From NCBI GenBank assembly GCA_037044975.1, contig JBAOIL010000039.1, positions 744,001 to 808,000 of the forward strand: a DNA stretch of 64,000 nucleotides, in the 5' to 3' direction. The stretch comes from JADLHS01 sp020848635. Lineage in GTDB: Bacteria; Verrucomicrobiota; Verrucomicrobiia; Limisphaerales; JADLHS01. Under the pieces are notes generated by a model. That model ran no database searches. It was not told the origin of the DNA and saw only the letters and a list, made by a program, of their open reading frames with translations. Shown one piece after another: positions 1 to 10,222 of this stretch. Each line of letters starts with the position of its first letter. Position 1 is the stretch's first letter. Position numbers and translations under genes: made by a program.

Positions 1-1
1 G

Positions 2-829
2 GACGGAAAACTCTATGTAATGGCCGGCAATCACACCAAGCTCGTGGAAGGCGTTTCGCCCAACTCGCCGCACAAAAACTACGCCGAGGACTTCGTGCTC
101 CCGCGCCAGTGGGACGGCAACGGCCACGCGGCCGGCATTCTCGCGCCCGGCGGACACATTTATCGCACCGACCTTGAGGGCAAGAACTGGGAGTTAATGC
201 TGGCCGGTTTCCGCAATAGCTATGACTTTTCCATCAACGCCGACGGCGAAATCTTCACGTTCGACAGCGACATGGAATGGGAGTGGGGCATGCAGTGGTA
301 TCGCCCGACGCGCGTCTATCATTGCACCAGCGGCGCCGACTTCGGCTGGCGCTCCGGCTCCGGCAAATGGCCGGCGTATTACGCCGACGGCAACCCGCCG
401 ACCCTGGATGTCGGGGTGGGCTGTCCGACCGGAACGAAGTTCGGCTACGGCACAAAGTTTCCCGCGAAATACCAGCGCGCCTATTACATCCTCGACTGGA
501 CCTTTGGACGCATCCTGGCCGTGCACCTGACGCCCAACGGGGCCAGCTACGAAGCGACGATGGAAAACTTCATCGCGCCGAAGGGTCTCATCACGCTGGG
601 ATCGCCCAAACCGCCGCTCAACGTGACGGACATTGAAGTTGCCAACGACGGGGCTTTGTATTTCACCGTCGGCGGACGCGGCGTCCAGGCCGGCCTCTAC
701 CGGGTCACCTACTCCGGCAAGGAAAAAACGGCCCCCGCCAGGCTGAAGGACAAGCCGGGCGCACCCGCGCGCGCCCTGCGGCACAAGCTTGAAGCCCTTC
801 ACGGCCATCCGGTATCCAAAAGCGGCTAA
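2..829 (+). CDS. PVC-type haem-binding dehydrogenase, beta-propeller part (5' truncated, frameshifted)
   Basis: The reading frame is open from base 2 (DGKLYVMAGNHTK), so the gene begins upstream of the window. It resembles the glucose/sorbosone-dehydrogenase-like beta-propeller at the N-terminus of the large PVC-type haem-binding proteins of Verrucomicrobia and Planctomycetes. Visible signs are blade-like stretches such as YDFSINADGEIFTFDSDMEW and a closing VTDIEVANDGALYFTVGGRG followed by LYRVTY. The frame reaches ALRHKLEALHG and then stops at 829, while the expected continuation (AANFLWPHLNSKDRWIRYAA) lies one frame over. An extra base in the AAAA run at 818-821 explains the break: with three A's the protein reads HPVSKAANFLWPHL without interruption. 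The product is probably exported and redox-active; its substrate cannot be told. Family assignment is fairly sure. Confidence 0.8.
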   Translation, partial: DGKLYVMAGNHTKLVEGVSPNSPHKNYAEDFVLPRQWDGNGHAAGILAPGGHIYRTDLEGKNWELMLAGFRNSYDFSINADGEIFTFDSDMEWEWGMQWYRPTRVYHCTSGADFGWRSGSGKWPAYYADGNPPTLDVGVGCPTGTKFGYGTKFPAKYQRAYYILDWTFGRILAVHLTPNGASYEATMENFIAPKGLITLGSPKPPLNVTDIEVANDGALYFTVGGRGVQAGLYRVTYSGKEKTAPARLKDKPGAPARALRHKLEALHGHPVSKSG

Positions 830-2114
830 CTTTCTCTGGCCGCATTTGAATAGTAAAGATCGCTGGATTCGATATGCCGCGCGCATCGCGCTCGAAGCGC
901 AACCCGTCGCTGAGTGGAAGCAACGCGCGCTGGCGGAGAAGCGAACCAATGCCGGCCTGACCGCCCTGCTGGCGCTCGCGCGGGTCGGCGGCAAGGACGC
1001 GCAGGATGATTGTCTCAAGGCCTTGGCCAAGTTTCCGCTCGCGAAGATCACCGAGACCCAGCAGTTGGAGAAGTTGCGCGTGATTGAAGTCAGCTTCGCC
1101 CGCAATGGCAAGCCCTCGCCCGACGTAGCCAAGCTGGCCACCGAGAAACTCGACGCCGCCTATCCGTCCAAGAGCGAGCGCGTGAACCGCGAACTATGCC
1201 AGTTGCTAGTCTTCCTTGAAGCGCCCGGGGTGGTGGCAAAGACGTTTGCGCTCATGGACGCCGCGCCAACCCAGGAGCAACAAATGGCCTACCTCTTCCC
1301 CCTGCGAAATCTCGCCACCGGCTGGACCGCGAAGCAACGGCAGCACTACTTCACCACGCTCAACAGCTACCCGCAACCCGACGCGTTGCACGACCCGACG
1401 GTTTTGCGTTGGTTTGAGGAAGCCGGCCGGCCATACGGCGACGGCAACAGTTTTCTCAAGCAACTGGACCTCATCCGGAAGGACGCGGCCGCCAACTTGA
1501 GCGAGTCCGAGCGCACCGCGTTGGAACCGTTGATCACCGCCAGTTCCGTCGCCGGCAAGACGGGCAAGCCAGCGGTGCCGTTTCCGAAGGCCCAGCAACG
1601 CACGGTGGTGCAGGAATGGAAACCGGCGCAGCTGTTGCCCGCCATTGATGCAACCGCCAAGGGCCGCAACTGGGCAAATGGGCGGCAAGCCTTTGTGGAC
1701 GCGCAGTGCGTCGCCTGCCACAAGATGGGCAACCAGGGTGGCGGCGTGGGCCCGGACCTCACGGCAGTTTCCTCCCGCTTCACCCGGCGCGACATGCTGG
1801 AGTCCCTCCTCGAACCGTCGAAAGTTGTCAGCGAGCAGTTCATGAACACAACTTTCACCCTCAATGACGGCGAGGAACTGACCGGCCGCATCGTGGATGA
1901 AACAGGCGACAAAGTGGTGATCTACGTCAACCCTTTCACGCAAGACCCCACCGTCATCAAAAAGGCGGATATCAAGTCCCGTCAGGCCGCGAAGCTCTCG
2001 CCCATGCCCGAAGGCCTCGCAAACGTGTTGACGAAGGAAGATATTTTGGATTTGCTCGCTTACCTCGAATCCGGCGGCCGAGAAAACGCCCCGGCCTTTC
2101 GCGCCGCCAAATAG
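789..2114 (+). CDS. PVC-type haem-binding dehydrogenase, HEAT and cytochrome c part (3' fragment)
   Basis: This is the continuation, one frame over, of the beta-propeller fragment that ends at 829. The nominal TTG at 789 is not a true start; the meaningful sequence begins near 818. It carries a helical HEAT-like region from DRWIRYAARIALE onward, which is the segment that joins propeller and haem domains in this family. The C-terminal haem domain has CxxCH as CVACHKMGNQGGGVGPDL, followed by RRDMLESLLEPSKVVSEQF and a small beta domain (LNDGEELTGRIVDETGDKVV). The two parts together cover about 700 residues within the window. A c-type haem implies maturation and function outside the cytoplasm. 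The cupin gene follows after about 70 bases on the same strand. Confidence 0.85.
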   Translation: MKPFTAIRYPKAANFLWPHLNSKDRWIRYAARIALEAQPVAEWKQRALAEKRTNAGLTALLALARVGGKDAQDDCLKALAKFPLAKITETQQLEKLRVIEVSFARNGKPSPDVAKLATEKLDAAYPSKSERVNRELCQLLVFLEAPGVVAKTFALMDAAPTQEQQMAYLFPLRNLATGWTAKQRQHYFTTLNSYPQPDALHDPTVLRWFEEAGRPYGDGNSFLKQLDLIRKDAAANLSESERTALEPLITASSVAGKTGKPAVPFPKAQQRTVVQEWKPAQLLPAIDATAKGRNWANGRQAFVDAQCVACHKMGNQGGGVGPDLTAVSSRFTRRDMLESLLEPSKVVSEQFMNTTFTLNDGEELTGRIVDETGDKVVIYVNPFTQDPTVIKKADIKSRQAAKLSPMPEGLANVLTKEDILDLLAYLESGGRENAPAFRAAK

Positions 2115-2181
2115 ACCATCGGATATAACAAAACGCCTTCAAGCACGAGGCTAGGCATCAAAGAAAACTCGAAACCCAAAT

Positions 2182-3450
<1,269 letters not shown>

Positions 3451-4014
3451 GGGGGGCGGGTTGGTGACGGTAATACCCGCGCCAGAAGGGGCTTTTCTGA
3501 ATCCGGTCCAATAGCCTAACGACTCCCGGATTCTCGAAGCGTGAGTCAAATCAGAGGTTGATGGTGTCAATCATACTGGCCAGGCAACGTCCTGACGCCC
3601 GTCGCATTGGTCTGCGGCCCCTTTTGATACTGCCACCAGGACTGGGAATTCCCATGGGGGCTGCTCGGAACAGTTCAGTCCAATCCAGGACCTGGCCCAA
3701 CCCACCCAAGACCTCGACTTAACCGGCCGAGATTCGTCATTGGGTGGCGACGCCATCCTTGGTTGAATTTGCATCAGATTCGCGGGATCGAGTTCAAAAA
3801 TACCGGGTTCAGCCGATGCGCAAAAGAATTGGGGGGACTACGAAAGAAATCATCTTGGCCCCGGCCCGTCAAACTGGCTGCCTTCGATTCACCTGGTCAC
3901 ATTCTTCATCCAGGCTGCGGCGCTTGAATCGCCCCTTGAATTTGTAATTGCCCCGCCCCCGGCTTTGCCCTAGTTCTCATACGCGGTTAAACCGCAAAGA
4001 AAGGCTACAATGAT
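3451..4014. other. Intergenic region, no gene recognised
   Basis: About 560 bases between the cupin gene and lemA. Short open frames on both strands give unfamiliar Arg/Ser-rich peptides and were not accepted. The only feature supported is a purine-rich AAAGAAAGG at about 3996-4004 ahead of the lemA ATG, which could serve as ribosome binding site. Confidence 0.5.
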
Positions 4015-4617
4015 ATGACTCCACTCTTAATCATTCTGATTGTGCTCGTCGGCATCGTGGTTTTCGCCGCGATGATCATCGCGGGCATGTACAACAAGCT
4101 CGTTGCGCTGCGGAACCGGTTCAAGAACGCCTGGGCGCAGATTGATGTGCAACTCAAGCGTCGCTACGACTTGATTCCGAACCTCGTCGAGACGACCAAG
4201 GGGTATCTCAAACACGAACGCGGCACGCTCGAGGCCGTCATCGCGGCGCGCAACTCCGCCGCCACCGCCAATACGCGGGTGGCCGCCAATCCCGGCGATC
4301 CCGAGGCCATGAAATCATTGACGAGCGCCGAAGGTTCGCTCAGCGGCGCCCTTGGCCGCCTCTTCGCGCTCACGGAGGCCTATCCCGACCTCAAGGCGAA
4401 CACATCCATGAATCAACTCATGGAAGAATTGACCTCCACGGAAAACAAAGTGTCCTTCGCGCGACAGGCCTACAACGACAGCGTTATGAGCTACAACACC
4501 GGACGGGAGACATTTCCGAGCAATATCATCGCCGGCATGTTCAACTTCGGCCCCGCCGAGCTTTTCGCCGTGGAAAAACCGCAGGAACGTGAAGCGGTCA
4601 AAGTGTCATTTTCCTGA
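4015..4617 (+). CDS. lemA: LemA family membrane protein
   Basis: A 200-residue protein with one N-terminal membrane helix (about residues 4-26, LIILIVLVGIVVFAAMIIAG). The diagnostic LemA stretch follows: YNKLVALRNRFKNAWAQIDV, LKRRYDLIPNLVETTKGYL, and later FARQAYNDSVMSYN and FPSNIIAGMF. LemA proteins form a cytoplasmic or periplasmic helical bundle on a single anchor; their molecular function is not settled. The gene is followed after about 115 bases by an M48 membrane protease, a pairing common in bacteria that suggests a joint role in membrane or envelope protein quality control. Start and length fit the family. Confidence 0.93.
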   Translation: MTPLLIILIVLVGIVVFAAMIIAGMYNKLVALRNRFKNAWAQIDVQLKRRYDLIPNLVETTKGYLKHERGTLEAVIAARNSAATANTRVAANPGDPEAMKSLTSAEGSLSGALGRLFALTEAYPDLKANTSMNQLMEELTSTENKVSFARQAYNDSVMSYNTGRETFPSNIIAGMFNFGPAELFAVEKPQEREAVKVSFS

Positions 4618-4734
4618 GACTGCGATCAACCGCCTGTTTCACCCGGGTATTGATCACGGTCCGCCAACGGCAACGGTTTTCAAGGGTTTCGACCGTTGAC
4701 GCGGCACGGCAATGATCGCCAAGCATTACTAAGG

Positions 4735-6687
4735 ATGGACTTCTTCGCGCGCCAGGACCAGGCCCGTCGCAACACCAAGTTGCTGGTGGTTTACTTTGTC
4801 CTCGCCGTAGGGCTCATCATCGCGTCGGTTTACTTCGCGTCCTTGCTGATTTTTCAACGTGCCACCACCAGCCGCTACCGGGGTGAGTCGCCGGCCTTCG
4901 CACTTTGGAATCCCAAGCTTTTCCTGATCGCAGCGGGTGGCACGTTGGCCGTCATCACTTGCGGCAGCCTGTTCAAGACCGCACAGCTTTCCAGCGGGGG
5001 CAGTGCGGTCGCCGAGTCATTGAGGGGCCGCTTGGTGGATTCCAATACCAACGATCGCGACGAGCGCAAACTCCTGAACGTCGTCGAAGAGATGGCCATC
5101 GCCTCCGGCGTCCCCACCCCGCAGGTTTATGTGTTGGATCACGAGCAGGGCATCAACGCCTTCGCCGCCGGCCACACTCCCAACGACGCCGCCATCGGTG
5201 TCACGCGCGGCTGCATCGCCACGCTCAAACGCGATGAATTGCAGGGCGTCATCGGCCACGAGTTCAGTCACATCCTGAACGGCGACATGCGGCTTAATCT
5301 CCGCCTCATGGGAATTATTTTTGGCATCGTATGCCTGGCCGTTCTTGGCCGGGTGCTGTTGCACACCCGGAGCGGGAACAGCAAGGAGAGAAACCCCCTG
5401 CCCTTGCTCGGCTTGGTATTGTTGATTCTCGGTTGGGTCGGCGTGTTTTTCGCCCAACTCATCCAGGCCGCCGTCAGCCGTCAGCGCGAATTCCTCGCCG
5501 ACGCGTCAGCCGTGCAGTTCACCCGCAATCCCGCCGGACTCTCGGGCGCCCTGCAAAAGATCGGGGCCGTTCACGAAGGTTCTCGCCTGGAAACGGAACA
5601 CGCCCAGGAAGCCAGCCACATGTTTTTTGGCAACGCCCTGAAGAGCTCGGTTTTCAGCGCCTTTGCCACCCATCCACCGCTGGAAGAACGCATCCGCGCG
5701 ATAGATCCTGGTTGGGATGGAACATTTCCCAACCCGACGATTGACGACGCCGAAAGTTTGGAAACCATCCTCGGCAAGCAGGCCAAACCTCGCCCCGCCT
5801 TTCCGCCCATTATTCCCGGTTTGCCTGTCGGGGCCAGCGGTCTAGCCACCGCCGCAGCAACCATCCCAGTCGGGAGTGTTCTGCCCCAACTCGGCCAACC
5901 CACGTCACTCCACCTCCGCTACGCCGTCGAACTGCGCGAATCACTTCCGGAAAGTGTGCGCGCCGCCGCACGCGACCCCCAACGGGCCACCGCCCTGCTC
6001 TACGCGTTGCTCTTGAGCGAGGACGCAGCCACCCGCGCCACCCAACTCGCGGAACTCGCGCCCCGCACCACGCCGGCGATTCACGACCAGACCGTGGCGC
6101 TTTGGCCGGAAGTTTTGCCACTTGCTCAACGCGCCCGATTGCCAGTGGTGAATCTCGCGCTGCCCGCATTGCGTCAGATGCGGGCTGATGAATTCCAGAA
6201 GTTCAGCGCCACCCTGGCCTGGCTCATCGAGAGCGACGAACAGATCGTCCTCTTTGAATACGTGCTCCAGAAAATCATCCAGCGGCAGATCGTGCCCCAC
6301 TTCACCCGCGCGCGGCCGGCCGCAACCCAGTTTTATACCCTCAAACCACTTGCGCCTGATTGCGCCGTGCTGCTTTCCGCTCTGGCGCACACCGGCCAGA
6401 CCGAACCGGCGGAGATTTTCAAAGCGTTTCAAAACGGTGTGCCCTACGTTCGCGCCACCGGCATGACGCTCACGCTCTTGTCGCGTGACGCATGCGGCCT
6501 GGCTGAAATAGGATCCGCCCTCGACCGCCTCGCGCAAGCAGTCCCGCAGATCAAAAAGAACCTGCTGGAAGCCTGCGCCCGCGTCGTCGGAGCGGATGGC
6601 GTGATTCAGGAAAGCGAAGCGGAGTTGCTCCGCGGCATCGCCGAAACCCTCGACTGCCCCATACCGCCATTCCTGACGCCGACGTAG
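4735..6687 (+). CDS. M48-family membrane zinc metalloprotease
   Basis: The ATG at 4735 (MDFFARQDQARRNTKLLVVY) is preferred over an upstream in-frame TTG at 4696, because the DFF...RRNTKLLV opening is typical; this gives 650 residues. Membrane helices lie at about 15-40 and 60-79, with two more after the active site (about 187-206 and 222-245). The zinc site is HEFSH at about 175-179 (VIGHEFSHILNGDM), and a downstream REFLADASAVQF supplies the third ligand. The C-terminal 250 residues are soluble and helical and end in GADGVIQESEAELLRGIAE, which resembles a TerB-like acidic helical domain. The family degrades or processes membrane proteins, as HtpX does. It lies directly downstream of lemA. 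Confidence 0.92.
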   Translation: MDFFARQDQARRNTKLLVVYFVLAVGLIIASVYFASLLIFQRATTSRYRGESPAFALWNPKLFLIAAGGTLAVITCGSLFKTAQLSSGGSAVAESLRGRLVDSNTNDRDERKLLNVVEEMAIASGVPTPQVYVLDHEQGINAFAAGHTPNDAAIGVTRGCIATLKRDELQGVIGHEFSHILNGDMRLNLRLMGIIFGIVCLAVLGRVLLHTRSGNSKERNPLPLLGLVLLILGWVGVFFAQLIQAAVSRQREFLADASAVQFTRNPAGLSGALQKIGAVHEGSRLETEHAQEASHMFFGNALKSSVFSAFATHPPLEERIRAIDPGWDGTFPNPTIDDAESLETILGKQAKPRPAFPPIIPGLPVGASGLATAAATIPVGSVLPQLGQPTSLHLRYAVELRESLPESVRAAARDPQRATALLYALLLSEDAATRATQLAELAPRTTPAIHDQTVALWPEVLPLAQRARLPVVNLALPALRQMRADEFQKFSATLAWLIESDEQIVLFEYVLQKIIQRQIVPHFTRARPAATQFYTLKPLAPDCAVLLSALAHTGQTEPAEIFKAFQNGVPYVRATGMTLTLLSRDACGLAEIGSALDRLAQAVPQIKKNLLEACARVVGADGVIQESEAELLRGIAETLDCPIPPFLTPT

Positions 6688-6833
6688 AAGCGACCCGGTG
6701 TCGAGCCGCCGTGTGGCATGACAGGAGAGGTAGCGTGCAAATTTACATCACCCTGCCGCCGCGCTGACACGCCTTAAGCATCATTGACTGCTGCCATGCT
6801 CTCCGACGGAACGACCGGAATCGCTGAAGCGAA

Positions 6834-7766
6834 TTACTTTTTCTCCAACTCGGCGAACAAGCTGTCGAGGCTGTTTAGTGGCGAGTTCTTTGTCGGATTC
6901 AGGAAGTGGCGCAAATATTCGATCCCTTCGGCGATGTTGCGCACGGATTTGGGCAGCATCGCCCCGCTGGCATTGGCGTGCCCGCCGCCTTGAAGTTTCT
7001 CCGCCACCTTGATCGCCTCACCGTTCCGGCTGCGCAGGCTGGCGATGACGACGCCGTTGGGCCGCCGGATCATCGTCACCAAAACGGGGTAGCGCGTGGC
7101 CTGGCGTTCGAGAAGCTGATGCACGATCTGGTTGTTGTTGCCGATGACGGTGTCCACGTAGCCCACGGTCGGACTCAGTTCGCTGACATTGCTTTTGCTC
7201 CATTCGTAACCCAGCGGATCTTCGATGCGACGCTTGGCGGCCATGACCTCGAGCAACGGATGGTCCAGCAGCTTTTCGATCTCGCCCTTGAGCAGGGTGT
7301 GCAGGTTCCAAAAACCGTAAATCTTCACCAGGCTCGCATAGTCGCCGGCCAGGACGAAATCGGGATCGTCTTCCAGGAACAGGTCGGAGACATTGTTGAG
7401 GTGAACGAGGCGATCGAGGGCGGGCGAGCTCAGGCCGTTTTCACGGCAGAGTTCGTAGCATAACAAGCCGGCGGACTTGTTGACGTCGTGAATGAGGTTG
7501 CTCTGCGTCGGCACGACCTCGGTGAGGTGATGGTCCACGATCAACCAGTTGGCCTTGTCCAGCCGCGCCTCAAAGGTGAGGTCTGTGACCCAGGCTGACT
7601 TCTCGCGCGGCTCGCGATTTTTCCAAAAATTGTAGTGATACGCTTCGAGCGGAACGGTCTTGCCAAACAATTTCCGGGCGAGCCGTTGCAACAACACACC
7701 CGCGACCAATCCGTCGAGGTCGCTTTCGTGGGTGATGATCACATCCGGATGAGGCAGCGCAGTCAT
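6834..7766 (-). CDS. DHH-family phosphoesterase
   Basis: About 310 residues from the ATG at 7766 (MTALPHPDVIITHESDLDG); an extra upstream extension to 7841 looks non-coding. Motifs of DHH/DHHA1 phosphoesterases are present: DLDG near residue 16, VDHH near residue 77, and a C-terminal GGGHANASG near residue 260 that belongs to the DHHA1 nucleic-acid or nucleotide binding domain. Relatives include NrnA nanoRNases and cyclic dinucleotide or pAp phosphatases; the exact substrate is not evident. Two manganese ions are expected. It is convergent with the M48 gene, with no obvious operon partner. Confidence 0.85.
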   Translation of the reverse strand: MTALPHPDVIITHESDLDGLVAGVLLQRLARKLFGKTVPLEAYHYNFWKNREPREKSAWVTDLTFEARLDKANWLIVDHHLTEVVPTQSNLIHDVNKSAGLLCYELCRENGLSSPALDRLVHLNNVSDLFLEDDPDFVLAGDYASLVKIYGFWNLHTLLKGEIEKLLDHPLLEVMAAKRRIEDPLGYEWSKSNVSELSPTVGYVDTVIGNNNQIVHQLLERQATRYPVLVTMIRRPNGVVIASLRSRNGEAIKVAEKLQGGGHANASGAMLPKSVRNIAEGIEYLRHFLNPTKNSPLNSLDSLFAELEKK

Positions 7767-7941
7767 GGAGGCGGAAGCTAGTGCAAACCGGTGAACGTGG
7801 CGAGCGGGAATGTGAAAACACCCCGCTAAAGCCTGCAGCAACTCATTTGCAAACGATGTACATTCGACTTTTCAAAGTCCAAAATCCAAGTGGTGAATTG
7901 ACCAAAAGTTACTAGCAACGGCACCAGTGAAGGAGTGACGG

Positions 7942-8635
7942 TCAGAAATGGGATTTTGAATCCCACTGTTCCAGTGTTCCTCGCAGCCGCCAGCCGAGAA
8001 ATAAGGCGCCAAAACCAAATAACCCAAACACGCCCGGCTCGGGAATCGCCTGCGCGGAGAACTGGATGGCATCCAGATAGTTGATTCCGAGGCCGGGTCG
8101 AAAACGGAGTTCAAGCGTCTGACCGGCGAAACCCGAAACGTCAACCCCGAAAACAGTTCTAGTGGAAGGGCCGATCCCTATCGGAACTGGCGACAGTTGT
8201 TGTCCATTCAGGAACAGGTCCGGGGCATAGAGTGCCAAAAACCGCAACGACATGGTCCCAGCGGGAACCAGTCCAGTCTGAGCGAAAGCAACAGGAACAA
8301 GAGCTCCCCGAACCGCCGAACCCCAGTTCAAAACTCCCTTGTGAAGCGATCCAGTCCGACGGCGCCATGATAGCGATAAAAGGAGGGATTTGTCCCGACG
8401 GTCCGATGGGGACGCCGTTGGGAAAGGTGGTGGTTAGCATTTGACCGTCGATATACCCAGTCCAACCCGGAAACGCTTGGGCCCATTGCACCGCACCGAG
8501 CGCGCCGCCAGGCACTGGCACCAAAACCGCCGCTTCAAAATCTAAGTTCCGGAAGGTACCTTGGCCGAGTGCTTGAACGACCATCATGACCGGCAATGCA
8601 GCGATGATTTGGAGTTTTTTTAGTAGCGAGATCAT
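7942..8635 (-). CDS. PEP-CTERM sorting-signal protein (frameshifted)
   Basis: The two halves lie in different frames. The 5' half (8635 to about 8334) has a signal peptide (MISLLKKLQIIAALPVMMVV) and a beta-rich exported domain of the FRNLDFEAAVLVPVPGG type. The 3' half (to 7942) reads LNWGSAVRGALVPVAFAQTG, then GQTLELRFRPG, and ends in a PEP-CTERM tail: IPEPGVFGLFGFGALFLGWR with a basic end. One extra base in the AAAA run at 8330-8333 explains the break and restores about 230 residues. PEP-CTERM proteins are processed by an exosortase and associated with surface or extracellular matrix; no exosortase is in this window. The ligand or role is unknown. Confidence 0.8.
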
Positions 8636-8713
8636 AGTTTTTGCCGATTCATCCGGTTACAATCAGATAACCCAGCGCTTCGAGAACATCCAGCACACTC
8701 AGAAGCGGCTGGC

Positions 8714-10222
8714 TTAACTCAAAATCCCTTTGATCAACTGCGCCTCTTCCGTGGGACCAATCAATCGCTGTTGCAGCCCCAGGTACGGGTACGTGAAACG
8801 GTGCGCATCGAGGCCGAGTTGGTGCAGGATCGTTTCCTGCAAATCGCGCACGCTGACTTTGTCGCGCACAACGTCATAACCAAATTCGTCGGTTTCGCCA
8901 TAAGCGATGCCGGGCTTGATGCCGCCGCCCGCCAGCACCATGGTGAAACAATTCGGGTGATGATCGCGACCCAGGAACGTGGAACCGTTGCGCGCCTCGT
9001 TCATCGGCGTCCGGCCAAATTCGCCGCCCCAAACCACCAGCGTCTCGTCCAGCAGGCCGCGCTGTTTCAAATCCGTGATGAGCGCCGCGCACGCCCGGTC
9101 AATATCCAGGCATTTCTTGGGCAGCCCGGTGACAAGATCGTTGTCCTTGGCGGTGCCATGCATGTCCCAGCCCCAATCGAAAAGCTGCACCATCCGCACG
9201 CCCTTTTCGACCAGCCGGCGTGCCAGCAGGCAGTTGTTGGCAAACCCGCCTTCGCCCGGCTTCGCGCCGTACAATTCGCGGATGGCGACCGGCTCTTTGG
9301 AAATGTCAAAAATCTCCGGCACGCTGATCTGCATCCGATACGCCAGTTCGTACTGCGCAATGCGTGTGACGGTTTCCGGATCACCGTACAGTTTCGCCTC
9401 CGCTTCATTCAATTGGCGCAGGGCATCGAGGCTGCGGCGGCGGCTTTCGCGGTCCATACCGGGCGGATCATTGGCATACAGAATCGGCTCGCCGGTCGTG
9501 CGACATTGCACGCCTTGATAAACACTCGGCAAAAAACCGCTGCTCCAGAGGCCTTTGCCCCCGCTGGGATCAGAGCCCCCGCTCGACAGCACGATGAAAC
9601 CGGGCAGGTCCTGGTTTTCATTGCCCAGACCATAAGTCACCCATGAACCCAGGGAGGCATTGCCCGGCCGCGCCAGCCCGGTAAAGAGAAAGAGCTCGGC
9701 CGGCGCGTGATTGAACTGATCCGTATGCAGCGACTTCACAATGCACAGGTCGTCCACAATCCCCGCCAGATGCGGCAGAATCTCACTCACCCATGCGCCG
9801 CTCCGGCCGTGCTGATGGAATTTGTGCGGCGAGCCCAGCATCTTCGGCGTGCCCTTGATGAACGCAAACCGTTTCCCTTGAAACAGCGACTCCGGACATG
9901 GCTGCATGTGCAGCTCCTTCAGCTTCGGCTTGTAATCGAACAGGTCCAACGAGGGCGGGGCGCCGGCCATATGCAGGTAAATGATGGACTTGGCGCGAGC
10001 CGGAAACATCGGCGGCTTGATGGCCAGCGGACCGGCGGCAGCCGTTGCTGGGTTGGCGAGGGCCCCCATGCCATCGCGCGCAAACAAACCGCCGAGCGCG
10101 ATACCCCCCAGGCCCAGCCCCGTGCGGGAAAAGAAATGCCGGCGCGTCATGGCCCGCGCGTTGGCCAGACGAAAATTCAGTGATTCCATAAAATGCAGAA
10201 GGTCGGAGGCAAGGTCACCCAT
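8714..10222 (-). CDS. DUF1501 family protein, Tat-exported
   Basis: A 502-residue protein. A twin-arginine signal is visible (TRRHFFSRTGLGLGGIALGG, about residues 26-45). The body has DUF1501 (sulfatase/alkaline-phosphatase-like) hallmarks: SIIYLHMAGAPPSLDLFDYK, SLHTDQFNHAPAE, VWGGEFGRTPMNEARNG and GRDHHPNCFTMVLAGGG. DUF1501 proteins nearly always accompany DUF1549/DUF1553 cytochromes in Planctomycetes and Verrucomicrobia; their function is unproven but is often linked to polysaccharide breakdown. The start at 10222 overlaps the end of the DUF1553 gene by 8 bases (ATGGGTGA), indicating translational coupling. Internal ATGs at 10186 and 10150 are alternatives. Confidence 0.9.
   Translation of the reverse strand: MGDLASDLLHFMESLNFRLANARAMTRRHFFSRTGLGLGGIALGGLFARDGMGALANPATAAAGPLAIKPPMFPARAKSIIYLHMAGAPPSLDLFDYKPKLKELHMQPCPESLFQGKRFAFIKGTPKMLGSPHKFHQHGRSGAWVSEILPHLAGIVDDLCIVKSLHTDQFNHAPAELFLFTGLARPGNASLGSWVTYGLGNENQDLPGFIVLSSGGSDPSGGKGLWSSGFLPSVYQGVQCRTTGEPILYANDPPGMDRESRRRSLDALRQLNEAEAKLYGDPETVTRIAQYELAYRMQISVPEIFDISKEPVAIRELYGAKPGEGGFANNCLLARRLVEKGVRMVQLFDWGWDMHGTAKDNDLVTGLPKKCLDIDRACAALITDLKQRGLLDETLVVWGGEFGRTPMNEARNGSTFLGRDHHPNCFTMVLAGGGIKPGIAYGETDEFGYDVVRDKVSVRDLQETILHQLGLDAHRFTYPYLGLQQRLIGPTEEAQLIKGILS

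Noticed and set aside
818..821. Programmed frameshifting at AAAA
   Set aside because: There is no heptameric slippery sequence or downstream pseudoknot, and breaks elsewhere occur at unrelated sequences. A common technical cause is more likely.
194..1141. Long minus-strand open frame opposite the PVC haem protein
   Set aside because: It is the antisense of a strongly conserved plus-strand gene; its protein is Arg/Ala-rich without motifs, an effect of high G+C.
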